NCBI GenBank assembly: GCA_023846275.1
Contig: JAIUJO010000071.1
Span: 2,273,846-2,337,845, forward strand
From: Vanilla planifolia
Taxonomy: Eukaryota; Streptophyta; Magnoliopsida; Asparagales; Orchidaceae
DNA: 64,000 bases
Reading direction: 5' to 3'
The position numbers and the translations under genes are program-made. This document shows, piece after piece, positions 41,740 to 56,539 of this stretch (positions are counted from its first letter, which is position 1; every line of letters starts with the position of its first letter). Under the pieces are notes generated by a model that searched no databases, was not told where the DNA came from, and was given only the letters and a program-made list of their open reading frames with translations.

Positions 41740-43981
41740 CAGCACATCAAAATTAAAGAAAAATATTTGTAGAAATGACATAAATTGTAAGGTAAAGTAG
41801 TATTCCAAAATATTAAGAAAACTGAGTGTAACAATATTAATCATCAAATCAAGTAAAAATTAAAATCCCTCATTAAGTTGGCCAAAACTTTAGACATTAA
41901 ATGTTTAGTAATACAAAAACAAATATGTCTCATGCAGCTCGTTGAGAAAATCTAATCACATTAGTTTAATCTCAATTAATCCTAGTTTAGAATAAATAAT
42001 ATTAAATTAATATTTTAATATTAAGTAAATATATATTAAAGATGATATTAAAAAACTTAATATGTTATAATATTTCCAATCAAAGTGATATAAGAGTCAC
42101 ATGAGCAAAGATTTAGGTTGACATAGTAATATAATAAAATTGGACCAAAAACATTGAAAAATGGAGATAAATTCAATGAGAAACCTCCATTCCATGATAA
42201 TATGGTAATCGAGGTAAAATCCTTGATCATTAAATCACCCAAGAATTAAAATATATAACCAAATGTGCCAAAGTACATGAAATAAAAGAGAAAAATGAAA
42301 ATAATTTCTTTATGGGATATAGCTTGTTATGATAGGTCCAACCGTATTTGTTTTCATCTTTTATGGACTCATTTTACATTAAAGTGAATTTCCAAAGTAA
42401 AATTTCATAAATAATTAAAAAATATTGTTTTAAAATTATGAAAGAATATGTTAAAGTTTAAATAAGTATAAGCAAGAAATAATGTAATATAAAAAAAATA
42501 TAAATGACATAAATGTAACATAAGAGGTAATTCTAAGTTTTTTGGAATGCAAGTAAATAAAGAACATTTGAAGAAATTTAATAAATTGTATGTGATTGTT
42601 GAAGTACAAGATGCTAAGTACATTGCATGTAACATCCTCAAAGATCTAATCAAGTATAAATCAAAATAACTCATAATGTGTGTTAATATGCAAGAAATTA
42701 AAATATTTGAAAATTAAAAAGTTAATATTCAATTTGTTAGGGATCATCAAGACCAGTTAAACAACAATTGTTTCATCTAGATTACACCATATTTTGAATT
42801 ATTATGAAATATATAATATATTATTTTACAATATTAAGTAAATATATATTAAAAGTGAAATATGATAAATTAAGGCAATGTAATATCATAAAATCAATGA
42901 GATGTTTTGGTGACTTTAGGGCAATTTACAATTTCCTAGAAATATAACAAAATAAGAACAAACAATTAAATAAAAGAGATGAATTATACGAGAATGTGTC
43001 ACTCCAAGATACTAAGGAGTTTGAGTGTAAAATCCTCGATCATCAATTAAAGTTCAAATTGAAATTTCTTATAAAGGGTGCAATAAACACAAGAAAGTAA
43101 AATTTTTAAAAGTAATAATGAATATTTAATTGGATAGATCTTATGGAGGTGAGTCCAATAGCATTTCTTTCATACAAAAATATTTTTAAACAATACGTAA
43201 ATTTATATTAAATTTAAAATAAGATAAATTGAAGAAATAAAATTTATCCAATTTAAAATGTTGTAAAGGTTGCATTAGTAAAAATTGGGTTACTAGATAA
43301 TATAATCAAATCAAAGTGAAATTTTATAAGACATAGAGTGTAACAACATTAATAATCAAATTAATTAAAAATCAAAATAATTTAAAAATCTACCAAACTT
43401 TACAACCAAAATATGTGAAATACAAAAATTAATATAAAAATGAATATTTTAAAATATCTAATGGTGTGTATTCTGTCTAAATTAGACCTCGTTTGAAACT
43501 GATATAAATTATGCAAAACAATAAACACAAATAAAAGAAATCATTTATTTTTATATTAAATAAAAATTCATTAAAGCTAAAATTAATTAAATTGAACACT
43601 TATAATATAACTAAATAAAAATTAAGAGAATGTCACATGTGATGAGATGTAGGGCTACATAGTAACTTAACAAAATAGAAATAAATAATTTTAAAAAGTT
43701 AGATAAACTATATGCAAAAGTTGCATTTCACAATAATAAAGTGATCAAATATAACATTGTTGATCATTAAATAATGTATGAATTAAAATATCACATAAAC
43801 ATTTCTAATACCATAAAAAATAAAATAATTAAAAATATAAAAGTGATTATTTAATTATATTTAGCCTATCAACACGAATCCAATGATGTTTGTTTTGTCT
43901 GTATTGAACCTCAATTGAAATTACTACAATTGCCAAGTTATGTAATCATAAAAAATAATAAATTATTGTTTTAAGAAAATA

Positions 43982-44005
43982 ATATATATATATATATATA
44001 TATAT
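43982..44005 (+). repeat. (AT)12 microsatellite, locus B, unit 3
   Basis: The same locus, 24 bp long. Confidence 0.93.
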
Positions 44006-44617
44006 AATCTAAAATTATATAAATTGAAAAATGTAATACAAAAAAATAAAAGTCATGCAAAACATTTGCTAGAGGAGAATTAGAGTTATAAAGTGAGCTA
44101 ACCAAATAAAACAGAACAATTTCAAAAAGGTGAGATAAATTTAACAATACAGTTACATTCCAAGACTCTAAGATATTAAAGGTGACATCCCCTATCACCA
44201 AAATATTTGAAAAAATAAACTTCTAAAGTAAAATAGTATGTTTCATTAGATAGAGGTTCTTAGGACGTGTCCAACATCTCTTTCTTTTGATTTTACCTAA
44301 TTTGTAATCAATGTGGATTAACAAAATAAATAAAAATAATAATAATAATTTTTTTTATTAAATCATGCAGGTATGTATTAAAGGTGAAATGAGATAAATT
44401 AAGATAAAGAAATATAAATAAATTATGCAAATCAAAATGTCATGCGTGAGGAGATTTAGAGTTAGAATGTAGTTATCCAAATCAATGCAAAACATTTGAA
44501 GTAATATGATAACATTATGGAAAAGACATAATCTGAGATAATAAGGAGATTTGGTGTAACATATTTTATCAACAAATTAAGTACGAATCAGATTTTTAGT
44601 TAAGGCATCCAAAAATT

Positions 44618-44675
44618 AAAAAAATAAAATATTTAAAAAAATAAAATATTTAAAAAAATAAAATATTTAAAAAAA
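44618..44675 (+). repeat. 17-bp A+T minisatellite, 3 copies, unit 4
   Basis: Same locus as at 237-277, but with one additional 17-bp copy. This gain is specific to unit 4 and explains why its offset from unit 1 jumps from 44381 to 44398 at this point. Confidence 0.92.
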
Positions 44676-46666
44676 TAAAAATGAATATTTAATGTGATGG
44701 AGCTTGTAAAGAGGAGCCTAATGGTACTTACTTCTTATAGATCAAGAATTCTCATGATTTACTATAAATTAAAAATTTTAAAAACTTCAAGTATTAACAA
44801 ATTATTATCTTATTATTAGGTCAATGTGTATTAAAACTAAAATTAGATGAATTGATGCAAAGCTATATAAGTAAATCAAAGTAAAGAAAGGGTCATATGG
44901 GAGGAGATATAAAGTTTGATATCAACATAAAAAAATTAAAAAAATTGTAAAAAAAGAGAAAAACTATGTGAGAAAGTTGTATTAGGAGATACTAAAGAGA
45001 TGAAGCGTAACATCCTTAACAATCAAATTAAGTTTGAGTAAAAATGACCCATAAAACATGTTAAAATCATAGATAAAAAGTTATTTTAAAATACTAAAAC
45101 TTAAAATTTAATTATAAACATCTCATCAAGGCTAGTTTTATGATGTCTTTTCATCTCGATCAAGCGTCATTTAGAATTTTTATAAATTATACTAATAAAA
45201 AATAAAAAAAATATTAAGTTTTTATTTTAAAAAAATAAATGAATATTAAAGCTAAAATAACATTAATTGAAGCAATATAATATAACTAAATAAGAACATT
45301 GTAAAAGTCATAAGAAAGATGATTTTCTCTCACATAGTAATGTAACAAAATAAAATTGAAAATTTACAAAAAATTGAGATAAATTTTATAGGAAAATTAT
45401 ATTCCAAGATTCTAAGATCTAGTGTATCATTTTAGATCATCAAATCAAGCAGGAATCAAAATCCATCACAAATCATATTAAAAAAAGATTATTTTTTAAT
45501 TAAAAAACTAATTTTTTATTGCATATAACTCAACACAAATCCAAATTTGTTTGTTTCCACTTGATAGCACCACATTTGGTGTTAATGTTAATTAACAAAG
45601 AAGAGAAGCCTAAATAAAAATAATTTTTCAATATTAAGTGGATATATATTAAATCTTCAACATGATAAATTGATGGAAACTAAATTTACCAAATCAAACA
45701 CATAAAAAATCTTTGTGAGAGGAGAATTTTTTTTTTCATAGAATATTACAAAATCAAATTGAAAACTCTAAAAAAGTGAAAATTTGTATAGAACAATTGC
45801 ATTCGAAAATACTAATGAGAATTAAATTGTTTCATAAAGTATGCAAAAACATTAAAAAAAGAAAATATTTAAAAATAGTTAAATGAATATTTTATTATAT
45901 AGAGCTCGTTAAGATGATTCAAACGACATTTGTTTCATCTCAATCTCACCTCATTTAGAATTACTACAAATTGATAAATAAAATAAAGGAAACTCACAAT
46001 AATTATACTTTTAATATTAAGTAAATAGTGATATATCAAGGCTAGATGAGATATTGTTTAAAATTAAATAGTGATATATCAAAATTAATGTAAATCATTT
46101 GAAACAAATTAGATAAATTGTACAACAAATTCAAATTCTAAAGTACGACACTAATGAAGTACAACATCCTCAATCCTGAAATCTAGTACGAATCAAAATT
46201 TCTCAAAAAAGATGGGAAAATCAAAACATTAAAATATTTAAAAATCAAGAAATGAATGTTTAATTTGATAGAACTCCTCTAGATGAGGTGCTCAACAATT
46301 TTCTAATCTCGATCAGTCATAATGTTGCATTCTAAGAATTTACAAAGTAAATATGCATAAAAAAAATAAGTTATGATTTTTTGGTAAGCAAATAAATATT
46401 AAATATGACATGAGATGAATTGAAGTAATGCGATGCAACAAAATTAAATTGATGTGGCATCACTTGATAAAAGAATTAAACTTTCATTGCAAAATTTTGA
46501 TTAAATCTAAGAAATATATTTGATTAAACAAGATAAATTGTGTATGAAACATGCATTGAAAAATATTAACAAAATTTATGGTAACATTATTGCTCATTAA
46601 ATCATGATTAAATCAAAATGTCCCACAAAATGTGTTAGAAGCTTAGAAAATCAAACATATTTAAAA

Positions 46667-46684
46667 ATATATATATATATATAT
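46667..46684 (+). repeat. (AT)9 microsatellite, locus A, unit 4
   Basis: The same locus, 18 bp long and the shortest allele in the window. Confidence 0.93.
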
Positions 46685-49600
46685 AATCAATATTTAATTT
46701 GATAGAGCTAAGAAAAAATTCAAATGATTTTTTTATTTTGTCTCAATTTGACGTAAATTATAGTTTTAACAAATTACTAAATCAAATAAAATTAAATAAA
46801 AATAGATTATTATTTTAATATAAAGTAAATATATATATTTATATTTATATGTATATATTCAAGAAAAAAATTATATAATTCAAAGAAACGTAATATATCA
46901 AAATTTGGAGGACGTTAAGATCACATGAGAGGATAATTGCATTTTCATTGGAGTATAACATTGTTAGAGAAAACATTTTAAGAAAAATTATATAAAGTGT
47001 TTGGAAAATTTTCATTTTAACTTAATATAGAGATCGTGTATAACATCCTTGAATGATAAATAATATATGAATCAAAATATCTCATAGAGTGTGCTAAACT
47101 CATAGAAATTAAAATATTTTAAAGACAAAAATAAATATTCAATTAAGTAGATCTCGTTAAGATGCATTCACTAATATTTATTTTACCTTAATTGAACCTT
47201 GTTTGGAATTAATATGAATTTAAAAAACAAGTAAGCTTAAATATTGTTAAATTATTATTTTAATATAATGAAATATATTTTTTCAGTTAAAAAGAAATAA
47301 ATTGAAGAAATCAAATATAGCCAAGTCAAAGAGATGTAAAGGCCACATAAGAGAAGATTTAGGGTTACATAATAATAAAATAAAATTAATTTTGAAACTT
47401 TAAAGAAATGAGATAAATTGCAAAGGAAAATTGTATTCCAAGATACTAAAGAGTTCAAGCATAATGTTCTTGATCATCAAATTTGGTATGAATCTAAATA
47501 TCTTGCAAGGTGTGTTAGAAAAATAAGAAACTAAAATTTTAAAATATATAGTCTAAACTTTAATTTTATTGAGTTGATCTAAATTAGCCAAACAAAGTTT
47601 GATTCAGCTTGGTTGAACCTTATTTGGAATTACTCTTAGTTACAAAATTAAATAGGAATAAACAATTTTAAATTTTAATTTTAATTTAACTTAATTATAT
47701 AAAAAAATCTAAAATAACGGAAATTCAAGAAAAATATTTTAACTAAATTAAAGGGATGATAAGTTCATAGAATTGGAGAATTCCATTTTAATAATAATAA
47801 AACCAAATCAAATTGAAAACTTTATAAAAATGAGATATGTTTTATGAAAACATGCCTTCCAAGATACCTAGAAGATCAAATGTAACTTTCTCAATAATAA
47901 AATCAAGTATAAATTAAATGCCTAACAAGCCATAAAAATATTTAAATTGTAATATTCAAACATATAAATTTTTCTTAATTGTTTATAGCTCATTGAGATG
48001 TTTCCAACATTTTTTTGATCTCATCGAACCTCATTAGAATTTTTGCAAACAATTGAAATAAATAAGAATACGTGATAATAAAGTATTATTTTAATATTTA
48101 GTAAATATAAATTGAAGCTAAACTTAGACAAATATTTGAAAAAAATTAGATAAATAGTACAAGAAATTTTAATTCCAAGATACTAAAGAGATTAAGTGCA
48201 AAAAGTTGGATAGTAAATTAAATTATGAGTTGAAATGTCTTATAAAGCTTGACATAATATAGAAAATAAAATATTTAAAATATCAAATTGATATTTTATT
48301 ATATAGAGGTGGTTCAGAGGAGTCAAAAGATGTTTGTTTTGTCTTTATTGAACCATGTCTAAACTTATTTCAAATTACAAAAGTAAATAATAATAACTAA
48401 TAATCTATTATTATTTCAACATCAAGGAAATATGTGTCAACATATGAAAGAGACATAAAGAGCACAAGGAGGTTCAGAGTTACATATTGACATAAAAACT
48501 TTAAATTAAAAAAAATTAAGAAATGAGCAAAATTGTATAACAAGGTTGCATTAAACGATTTCAAAGAGATCAATCATAACACCTACAATTATGAAATTTT
48601 GTACGATTCAAATGTCCCATAATGGATGCAAAAAGCCATAAAAAACAAAGTTTTTAAAATATTAAAATGAATATTTAAATGGATATGGCTCAATGTGAAG
48701 AGTCCAATGATGCTTACTTTGTCTCAATTGCCCTCATTTGAATTTATTACAAATTGTAAAATAAAATTATATAAATAAAAAAAATATTACTATATCAATA
48801 TTAAGTAAGTATATATTGAACCTAAAGTGATATAAATTAAAATATTATGTTATGATCATTTCAAAGAGGTTTGGTCATCAACCTTAAAGAGGATCAGAGT
48901 TTCGCAGTTATATAACCAAATCTAAGTAAAACATTTGAACAAATGTGTAAAATTATACATAAAGTTTGAATTCCAAGATACTAAGTAGATTGATTGTAAA
49001 ATTATCTATTATCAAATCAAATGTGAATCCAAATGTTTTGAAATGAGTGCTAAAACACTAAAAATAAAATATTTTAAAATTTAAATAATAAATATTTAAT
49101 TCCATTGACATTTGTTTAGATTTCCTAAGAATTACTAAATTAAATATGTAATAATAATAATAAATTGTCTTTTTAATATTAACTTTATATATATAATGAA
49201 TGTAGGATGATATGGATGCAAAAAATGTAATATAAAAAATTCAAAGCGATGTTCAAGTTACATGAGAAGAATTAGAGTTTCACTATAATATATCTAAATC
49301 AAAGCCAAAGAATGCAAAAAAAGGAGAACTTTTACTAAAACTTTGCATTAAAAAATGCTAAGGTGTTCAAGTGTGATATCATGTATCATCAAATTAGCTA
49401 TAAATGAAAACTTCACTATAACTTATAAAAACCTATAAAAGCTCTACAATCTTAAATATGTAAAATAAAAAAATAAATTTTTAATTGGATAAAACTTGAT
49501 GATATGAGTGTAAGGACTACATTTTCTTGACTAGAACATGTTTAGAATTAATTTAAATAATAAAATGAAAGAAGCATACATAATAATAAGTTATAAATTT

Positions 49601-52600
49601 AATTTTAATAAAAATATATAATAAAAATAAAATGAGAAAAATTGAAGAAATACAATATAACTTAATCAAGGTAATGTAAATATCAGACGAGGGGAGACTT
49701 AAAGTGACATTGTAACATGACCAATTCAAAGTGAAAATGTTTCAAAATTAGATAAATTAAATGGGAACATTGCATTCAAAGGTATTAAAGATATTAATCG
49801 TAGCATCTTTGATCACTAAATTAGGTATGAATCAAAATCTTTCTTAAGGAATTAATAAACCCTATAAAATAAAATTTTTACATTAAAAAATTAAAAATTA
49901 ATTGGATAGAGTTCACTGAGATGTGTCATATAAGACATTTATTTTGTCTCAATTAAACCTCATTTGAAGTTACAACAAATTAAAAAATTAAATAAGCACA
50001 AAAAAAATATATCATTTTTTAAATATTAGTTAAATATATATTAAAGCATAAATCGATTAAACTAAAGAATTTAATATATGTAAATCCAATTAATGAAAAG
50101 ATCTTATAAGAAGAGATTTAGAGTTATAGGTAATTAAACTAAATAAAAGAAAAAAATTAAGGTGGTATAAATTTTATAAAAAATTTGCATCTAAGATATT
50201 GTGAAATGCAAGTAAAATATCCTCAATCATTAAATAAGGTATGAATTAAAATTTCTCATAAGGTGTGCGAAAATGTTAAATAAAAATATTTAAAAATATA
50301 AATATTAATATTTAGTTTATAGAGCTCATCAAGATGGTACAATGATGTTGGTTTCATTTGCATGAACCATCTTTTAGAATTAATAAAAATTACAAAATTT
50401 AATAAGCATAAATAGTCTTTAAATTATTACTTTAATATTAAGTAAATATATGCACTAAATCTATTATTTGATAAATTGAAGCATTTTAATATAGCTAAAT
50501 TTAAGCAATGCAAATATTACACTTGAAGAGAAAAATAGTTTTATAATAACAGAGTAATATTGGAGTGACAAACTTGAAGAAAACTAGATAAGCAGTACGA
50601 GAAAGTTGCATTGAAAAATACTAAAGAGATTAAGTATAACATATTCGATAATCCAATCATGTATGAATTTTAAATGTGTGATATAAGTAAGAAGCTTATA
50701 GAGGATATAATATTTATAAAAATACAAATTAATATAATATTTGAAATGTGTCAACAATATTCTAATAATGTTTTTTGTATTGATTACACCCAATTAAGAG
50801 CAACCATAAATTTAAAAAACTAAAAAAGCATAAATAACAATAAATATATTCCTTAATATTAATGAAATATATACAAAGGTAGAAATCAAAAAATGAATCA
50901 TTGTAATGTAACCAAATAAAAGTAATGTAAAAGAAACATGAGAGAAGAATTAGTGCTTCATAGTAATATAATAAACTTGAAGCAAAATTTATGAAGAAAT
51001 GAGAAAACTTTTAATAGAAAGTTGCAATTCGATAATAAGAAAATCGAGTGTAACATTCTTAATTATCAAATTAAGTAAAATTGTGACATTTCATAAACAA
51101 TGTAAACATTTAAAAAATATCAAAAATTAAAAAAATGAATATTTAATTATATAACATATATAGAGATCAGTCCATTGATGTTTTTTGGTCTTAATTGGAG
51201 CTCATTTGGAATTAAGATGAATTACCAAAATAAACAAGAATAAATTATAATAAATTATTATTTTATTTGTAAGTAAATACATATTATGTGTAAAATGGAA
51301 TAAACTTAAATAACTTAATATGGAGAAATAAAAGTGACCTAAGGTTCACATATATAATATTTACAGTTTCATGATAATATAATCTAATCATAGAAAAAAA
51401 TAAAAAATAGGATAAAGTATATTAAAAAAGTTATATTTAAGAATAGCAAGACGGTCAACCACCATATTTGTAATCTCAAATCATAAACAAATAAAAATAT
51501 CAAAAAACAAATGCTCAAATCAAAGAAAGTAAAAAAATTTAAAGATATAAAAATAAATATTTAATTGAATAGAGCTTATTATGAAAAGTCCAACAACTTA
51601 CGTTTCATCCCTACCACACCTTATTTGGAATAAATTTCAATTAAAATATTAAATTTGTATAAGTAAAAATAACTAATTTGTTTAATGTTAAGTAAATATA
51701 TATTACATTTGATATAAGTTAAATTGAATGTTTGCAATATGATCGAGACAAAGTGATATAAATGTCACATATTTGGAGAATAAGATGTCATAGTAACATA
51801 ACCGTGTTTAAGTAAATCATTTTAACGAGATAACTATACTAAAAAGATGCACTAAAAGAAGTTAAAGAGATTTAGTATAACATCATTGATAATTAGATTA
51901 GGTACAAATCAAACAGTTTCATAAAGCTTGTCATAACTTTGGAATGTAAAATATTTTCAAATAAAAATAATTATATTTGATTTAATTGGCATTGGTAAAA
52001 TGAGTCATACGATAGCTTTTTCTCAATTGGATCTCATTTGGAATTCATTTGAATTACAAAAAGAATTTGTTATAAATAATAATAAATTTTGAATGTAACC
52101 TCAAGCAAATAAGTATTAAAGCTGAAATATTATTAATTTAAGTAATGTAATATAATGAAATCATGATGGTGCATGTATCACATGAGGAGATTTTTAGTAA
52201 CTTTGTAATATAAACAAATTCACACAAAATTTGAAAAAAAAGAATTTTAAGGGTTGGTTGTATTCCAAGAAACTAAGGATATCGACAATAACACCCTTGA
52301 TTTTCAATTCAATTATGGGTCAAATAATATCTAAACTCATTCAAAATAATATAAAATGAAATGTTAAAATGTATAATGATTAATATTTAGCTAGATAGAG
52401 TAAGTCCTGGAAAGTCCACCAATGCTTCTTTTGTTTTGATTAAATCTCAATTGCTATATTGAAAATGAAAGTAAAAACATTGATACAATAAGATAAATTA
52501 TATGGGAAAGTTTTATTCCAAGCTTCTAAGGAGATCAAGTGGAATACCCATGATCATCAAAAAAGGCAGGAATTAAAATTACTCGTAAAGCATGCTAAAA

Positions 52601-54268
52601 CTCAAGAAAAAAATAATAATGTATAAATGAATATTTAATAGATTGAGCTTGTTGAGGTAAGACCAACAAAATTTGTCTCCATTAAATGTCATTTTGAATT
52701 ACAACAAATTATAAAACTAAATAAGCATAAAAATAATAAATTAATACTTTCTTATTAAGAGAGTATATTTATTAAAGTTGAAGTATGAAAAATTATAGTA
52801 ATCTAATATAACAAGTATGAAAAAATTTTCACAATAAGATGACCTAATCAAAATGAAAAATTTGAAAAAGATGAGATAAATTATATGAGAAAGTACATTC
52901 AATGAACAAGGAGATTGAGCATAACAACATCGTTCAAGAAATTATGTACAAATCAAAATATGTCAAAATGTGTTCCAAACTCTATGAAAATAAAAGATTT
53001 AGAAATATATAAATGAATATTTAATTCTATAGAGCTAATCATAACGAGTCCAATGACATCTATCTTGTCTTTAAATGAACCCATTCAAAATAATTATAAA
53101 CTAACAAAAAAGATAAGCATATGTAATAAACAAATTCCATCAAGTCAAAGTGACGTAAAGGTCAAATTAGAGGAGATTTAGAGTAAAACACTAACATAAA
53201 CAATGTAAAGAAAAAATTTGAATTAATGACATAAATTATTTGAAAAGTTTTATTACTAGATACTAATTAGATCTAGCATAACATTCTCCATCATCAAATC
53301 AAGTACAATTGAAATATGTCATTAAGTGCACCAAATCTTTAAAAAATGAAAGATTCGAAAATATAAAAATTAATATTTAACTAAAAGAGATCATTACTAT
53401 AAGTTCTTTTCCATTCATAAACTATACCAAATCTCTAGAAAATGAAATATTTGAAAAATATAAAAAATAAATATTTAACTAATAGAGCTCATTAAGGCAA
53501 GTCCAATAACTATTGTTTCTTCATCATTGAACCTCAATTAGAATTACCAAAAATTACATGAGAAAATAAGCTTGAAAATGAGTAAATTGTTATTTTATTT
53601 TTAAGTAAATATACCTTAAAGTTAAAATGAGAAAAATTCAATTAATGTAATTGTCCCACAAGAAGAGATTTAACATTGGATAATAAAATAATAAAACAAA
53701 CGAAAATAATCTAATGAATAAGCAAAATTGTTTAAGGAAGATGCATTCCGAGATGGCAAGATGATCAAGTGTAGCATCTTCACCTATCAAATTAGGTAAG
53801 AATTGTAATGCGACAAGAGGCACGATGAAGCCAAAAACTTAAGTACTTAAAAACATTAAAACTTTTAATTAATTCAATAGGTCATGGAGATGAGTCTAAT
53901 GATGTCTATTAGATTTCAATTTGACCTAAATTGAATTATTGTTAGTTATCAAAGTTAAAAAAAATGAAAAATAAAATATTTTTAATATAATATTTAGTAA
54001 ATTATAATTAAGGTATAAGTGAGCTAAATTGAATCGATGAAATATATCCCAATGAAAGTGATGTAAAAAGCACATGAAGTAAGATTTTGATTTACATATC
54101 GATATAACTAATCAAAGTCAAAATTTTCATTAAATGAGTTAGATTTTATGAGAAACTTTCATACCAAGGAATAAGGAGATTGTGTGTACTATCCTTTATT
54201 GTCAATTCATGTACAAATAAAAATATCTAGTAAAGCATACCAAAGAAAACTAACAAAATTAATATTTA

Positions 54269-56539
54269 TCTTTATTTCTATTTACTTTCGTTTGTAATAC
54301 ATAGTAATTCAAGAGAAGGTTGGATCAATATAAAACAAACATCATTTGATCAAACTTAATAAGCTCTATCCAACTAAATATTATATTTTATATTTCTAAA
54401 TATTTTATTTTTTTAAAGTTTTTCAAGCTTTGTGAGTCATTAGATTTGTACCTCATTTCATGATTAAATATGTTACACTCCATCTCGAAAGTGTCTTGGA
54501 ATCCAACCTTTTTGTACATTTATCTCACTTTTGCAAATGTTTTACTTTGACTTTGTTGTATTAATATGAATTTCTAATTCTCCTCCCATTAGAACTTTAT
54601 AATATTTTTTTTTTCTCTTATTATATTACATCAATTTAACTGAATTAACTTTTATTTTGTATATTGCTTGGTTCTAATTTAATATTTTTTTATTACATTT
54701 GTCTATTTACTTTTCTAATTTATAGTTTTTCCAAACAAAGGGTGATTGATAGAATTTAATATTTATTTCTATATTTTGAAAATATGCTATTTTCTAAGTT
54801 TTTAGAACCATTTATAACATATTTAAATTCATTTTCGATGTAATGATCGAGATGTTACTAACAATCTTCTTAGTATTTTGGAATTTAATTTTAATGTACA
54901 ATTTATCCTATTTTTACAAATCATTCAAATTGATTTGGTTACATTACTATGAAACACTAATTTTGTTTTCGTTTGAAAATTACATCATTTTAATTTTTTT
55001 AAATTACAATGATTCAATTTATCTTATTTTTTATTTACTATATATCTATTTAATTTTTTAAAATTATAAATTATGTTTTATGTTGATTTATATTGGTAAT
55101 TTGTAGTAGTCTAAAATGAGGTCCAATGGAGCCAAACAAATATATTTGTACTCATTTTGATGAGTACATCTAATTAACTGTTCTTTTTTATATTTATAAA
55201 TTATTGATTTCTTGCTCATTTGCATAATAATGAGAGCTTTTGATTCATACTTGATTTAATGAATGAGGATGTTACAATCTATCTTCATAATATCTTGGAA
55301 TGTAACATTATCTTGCAATTTATCTCAATTCATTACATTTCTTTTATTTATTTGTTTTTTCTACATTACTTTAAATCTTGTCTAACACAAACTTTTTAAT
55401 ACTTTGATTTGGCTATAGTATACTACTCCAATTTATATTAATTAAACTTTCATATATATATATTTACTTTACATAATATTTTTTTTATAATTTATACCTA
55501 TTTAATTTTTTTAATTAATTAGATTTCAATATTAGGTTTGTTCAGATAGATAAGATATCGTTAGTCTCTCCTTGATTAGTTTATCGAATCAAATATTCAT
55601 TTGTTTTTTTAAAATTTTATTTTCAAGGTTTCGCCTATTTTTATGATATTCTGATTAATACTTTATTTGGCACTCAAGGATGTTATACTTGATCTCTATG
55701 GATTTTTCGAATACAACTTTCTTGCATAGTTTAACTTATTTCTGCAAATTATTCACTTTGATTTTGTTGCAATACTAAGAAATCTTAATTTTTCTCTCAT
55801 GTAACTTTTATTATTATTTATGTGGTTTTCATTAGTAATTATCCTTAATTCTAAATGAGGTTTGATGGAAGTGGAACTGGCATCATTAAACTCATTTTGA
55901 TGGTCTCTATCATGTTTAATATTTATTTTTATTTGTTTAAATATTTTATTTTCAAGAGTTTTAGTAGCGGACATTTTCATTTGTACACTTTTTTAAAATT
56001 GGCAATTTTATAGTTGAACTCCACAATATTTAGGAAGATAGCATCTCACATAATTTGTGCCATTCTTTCAAAACTTTTACTTTTTGGTTATATTGTTGTT
56101 AAACTCTAATTCTCCTCTTTTATGGCCCATCCAATAATTGTAATTGGTTATCTTATATTACTTTAATTTAAATCTTTTTTATTTTAATATATTATCAATT
56201 TATGTTCCAATAATAATTTATTATGATTTAGTTTTCTTTATACTTGCAATTAAGAGTATTTTGAAAACGATTTGTTGAAGATAAGAAAATATTGTTGGAC
56301 TAGTCTCAAGGAGTTTTGTGTAAATAAATATTTATTTTATATATTTTTTAAAATATTTTATTCTAAATTATTTCAGTATTCTTTGCATTGATTTTGATTT
56401 GCACCTCATTTGACCACTAAGGTTCTACAACTTTCTTATGCAATTTATATAATTTCTTAAAGGCTTTTGCTTTAATTTTATTATATTGCTATGTAGTCAT
56501 AACCTCCTTGAGTGTGGTCATTACATCGTTTTGAATTAG
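54269..56539 (-). repeat. Inverted monomer block, unit 4
   Basis: Counterpart of the inverted block in unit 4, with the same edges at an offset of 44391. It has lost a CpG at 55364-55365 (CA instead of CG) and has 'ttcagataga' near 55541 where the other units read 'tccagatgga'. Unit 5 is truncated before it reaches this phase. Confidence 0.88.

Larger units (their letters stand above)
29594..44381 (+). repeat. HOR unit 3 (full length)
   Basis: Third complete unit, 14788 bp and the shortest. Layout is as in units 1 and 2, with the inverted block at 39470-41739. It shares a series of variants with unit 2 against units 1 and 4 (T at 30082, 'aacttaacattta' near 30300, 'tagtagggga' near 41163). 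It also agrees with unit 1 at 31511 against units 2, 4 and 5. One substitution at 32754 ('gtcttaac' for 'gtctaaac') opens a 63-codon minus-strand frame at 32599-32790 that no other unit has, which shows how little such frames mean here. Both AT microsatellites are short (22 and 24 bp). Confidence 0.95.
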
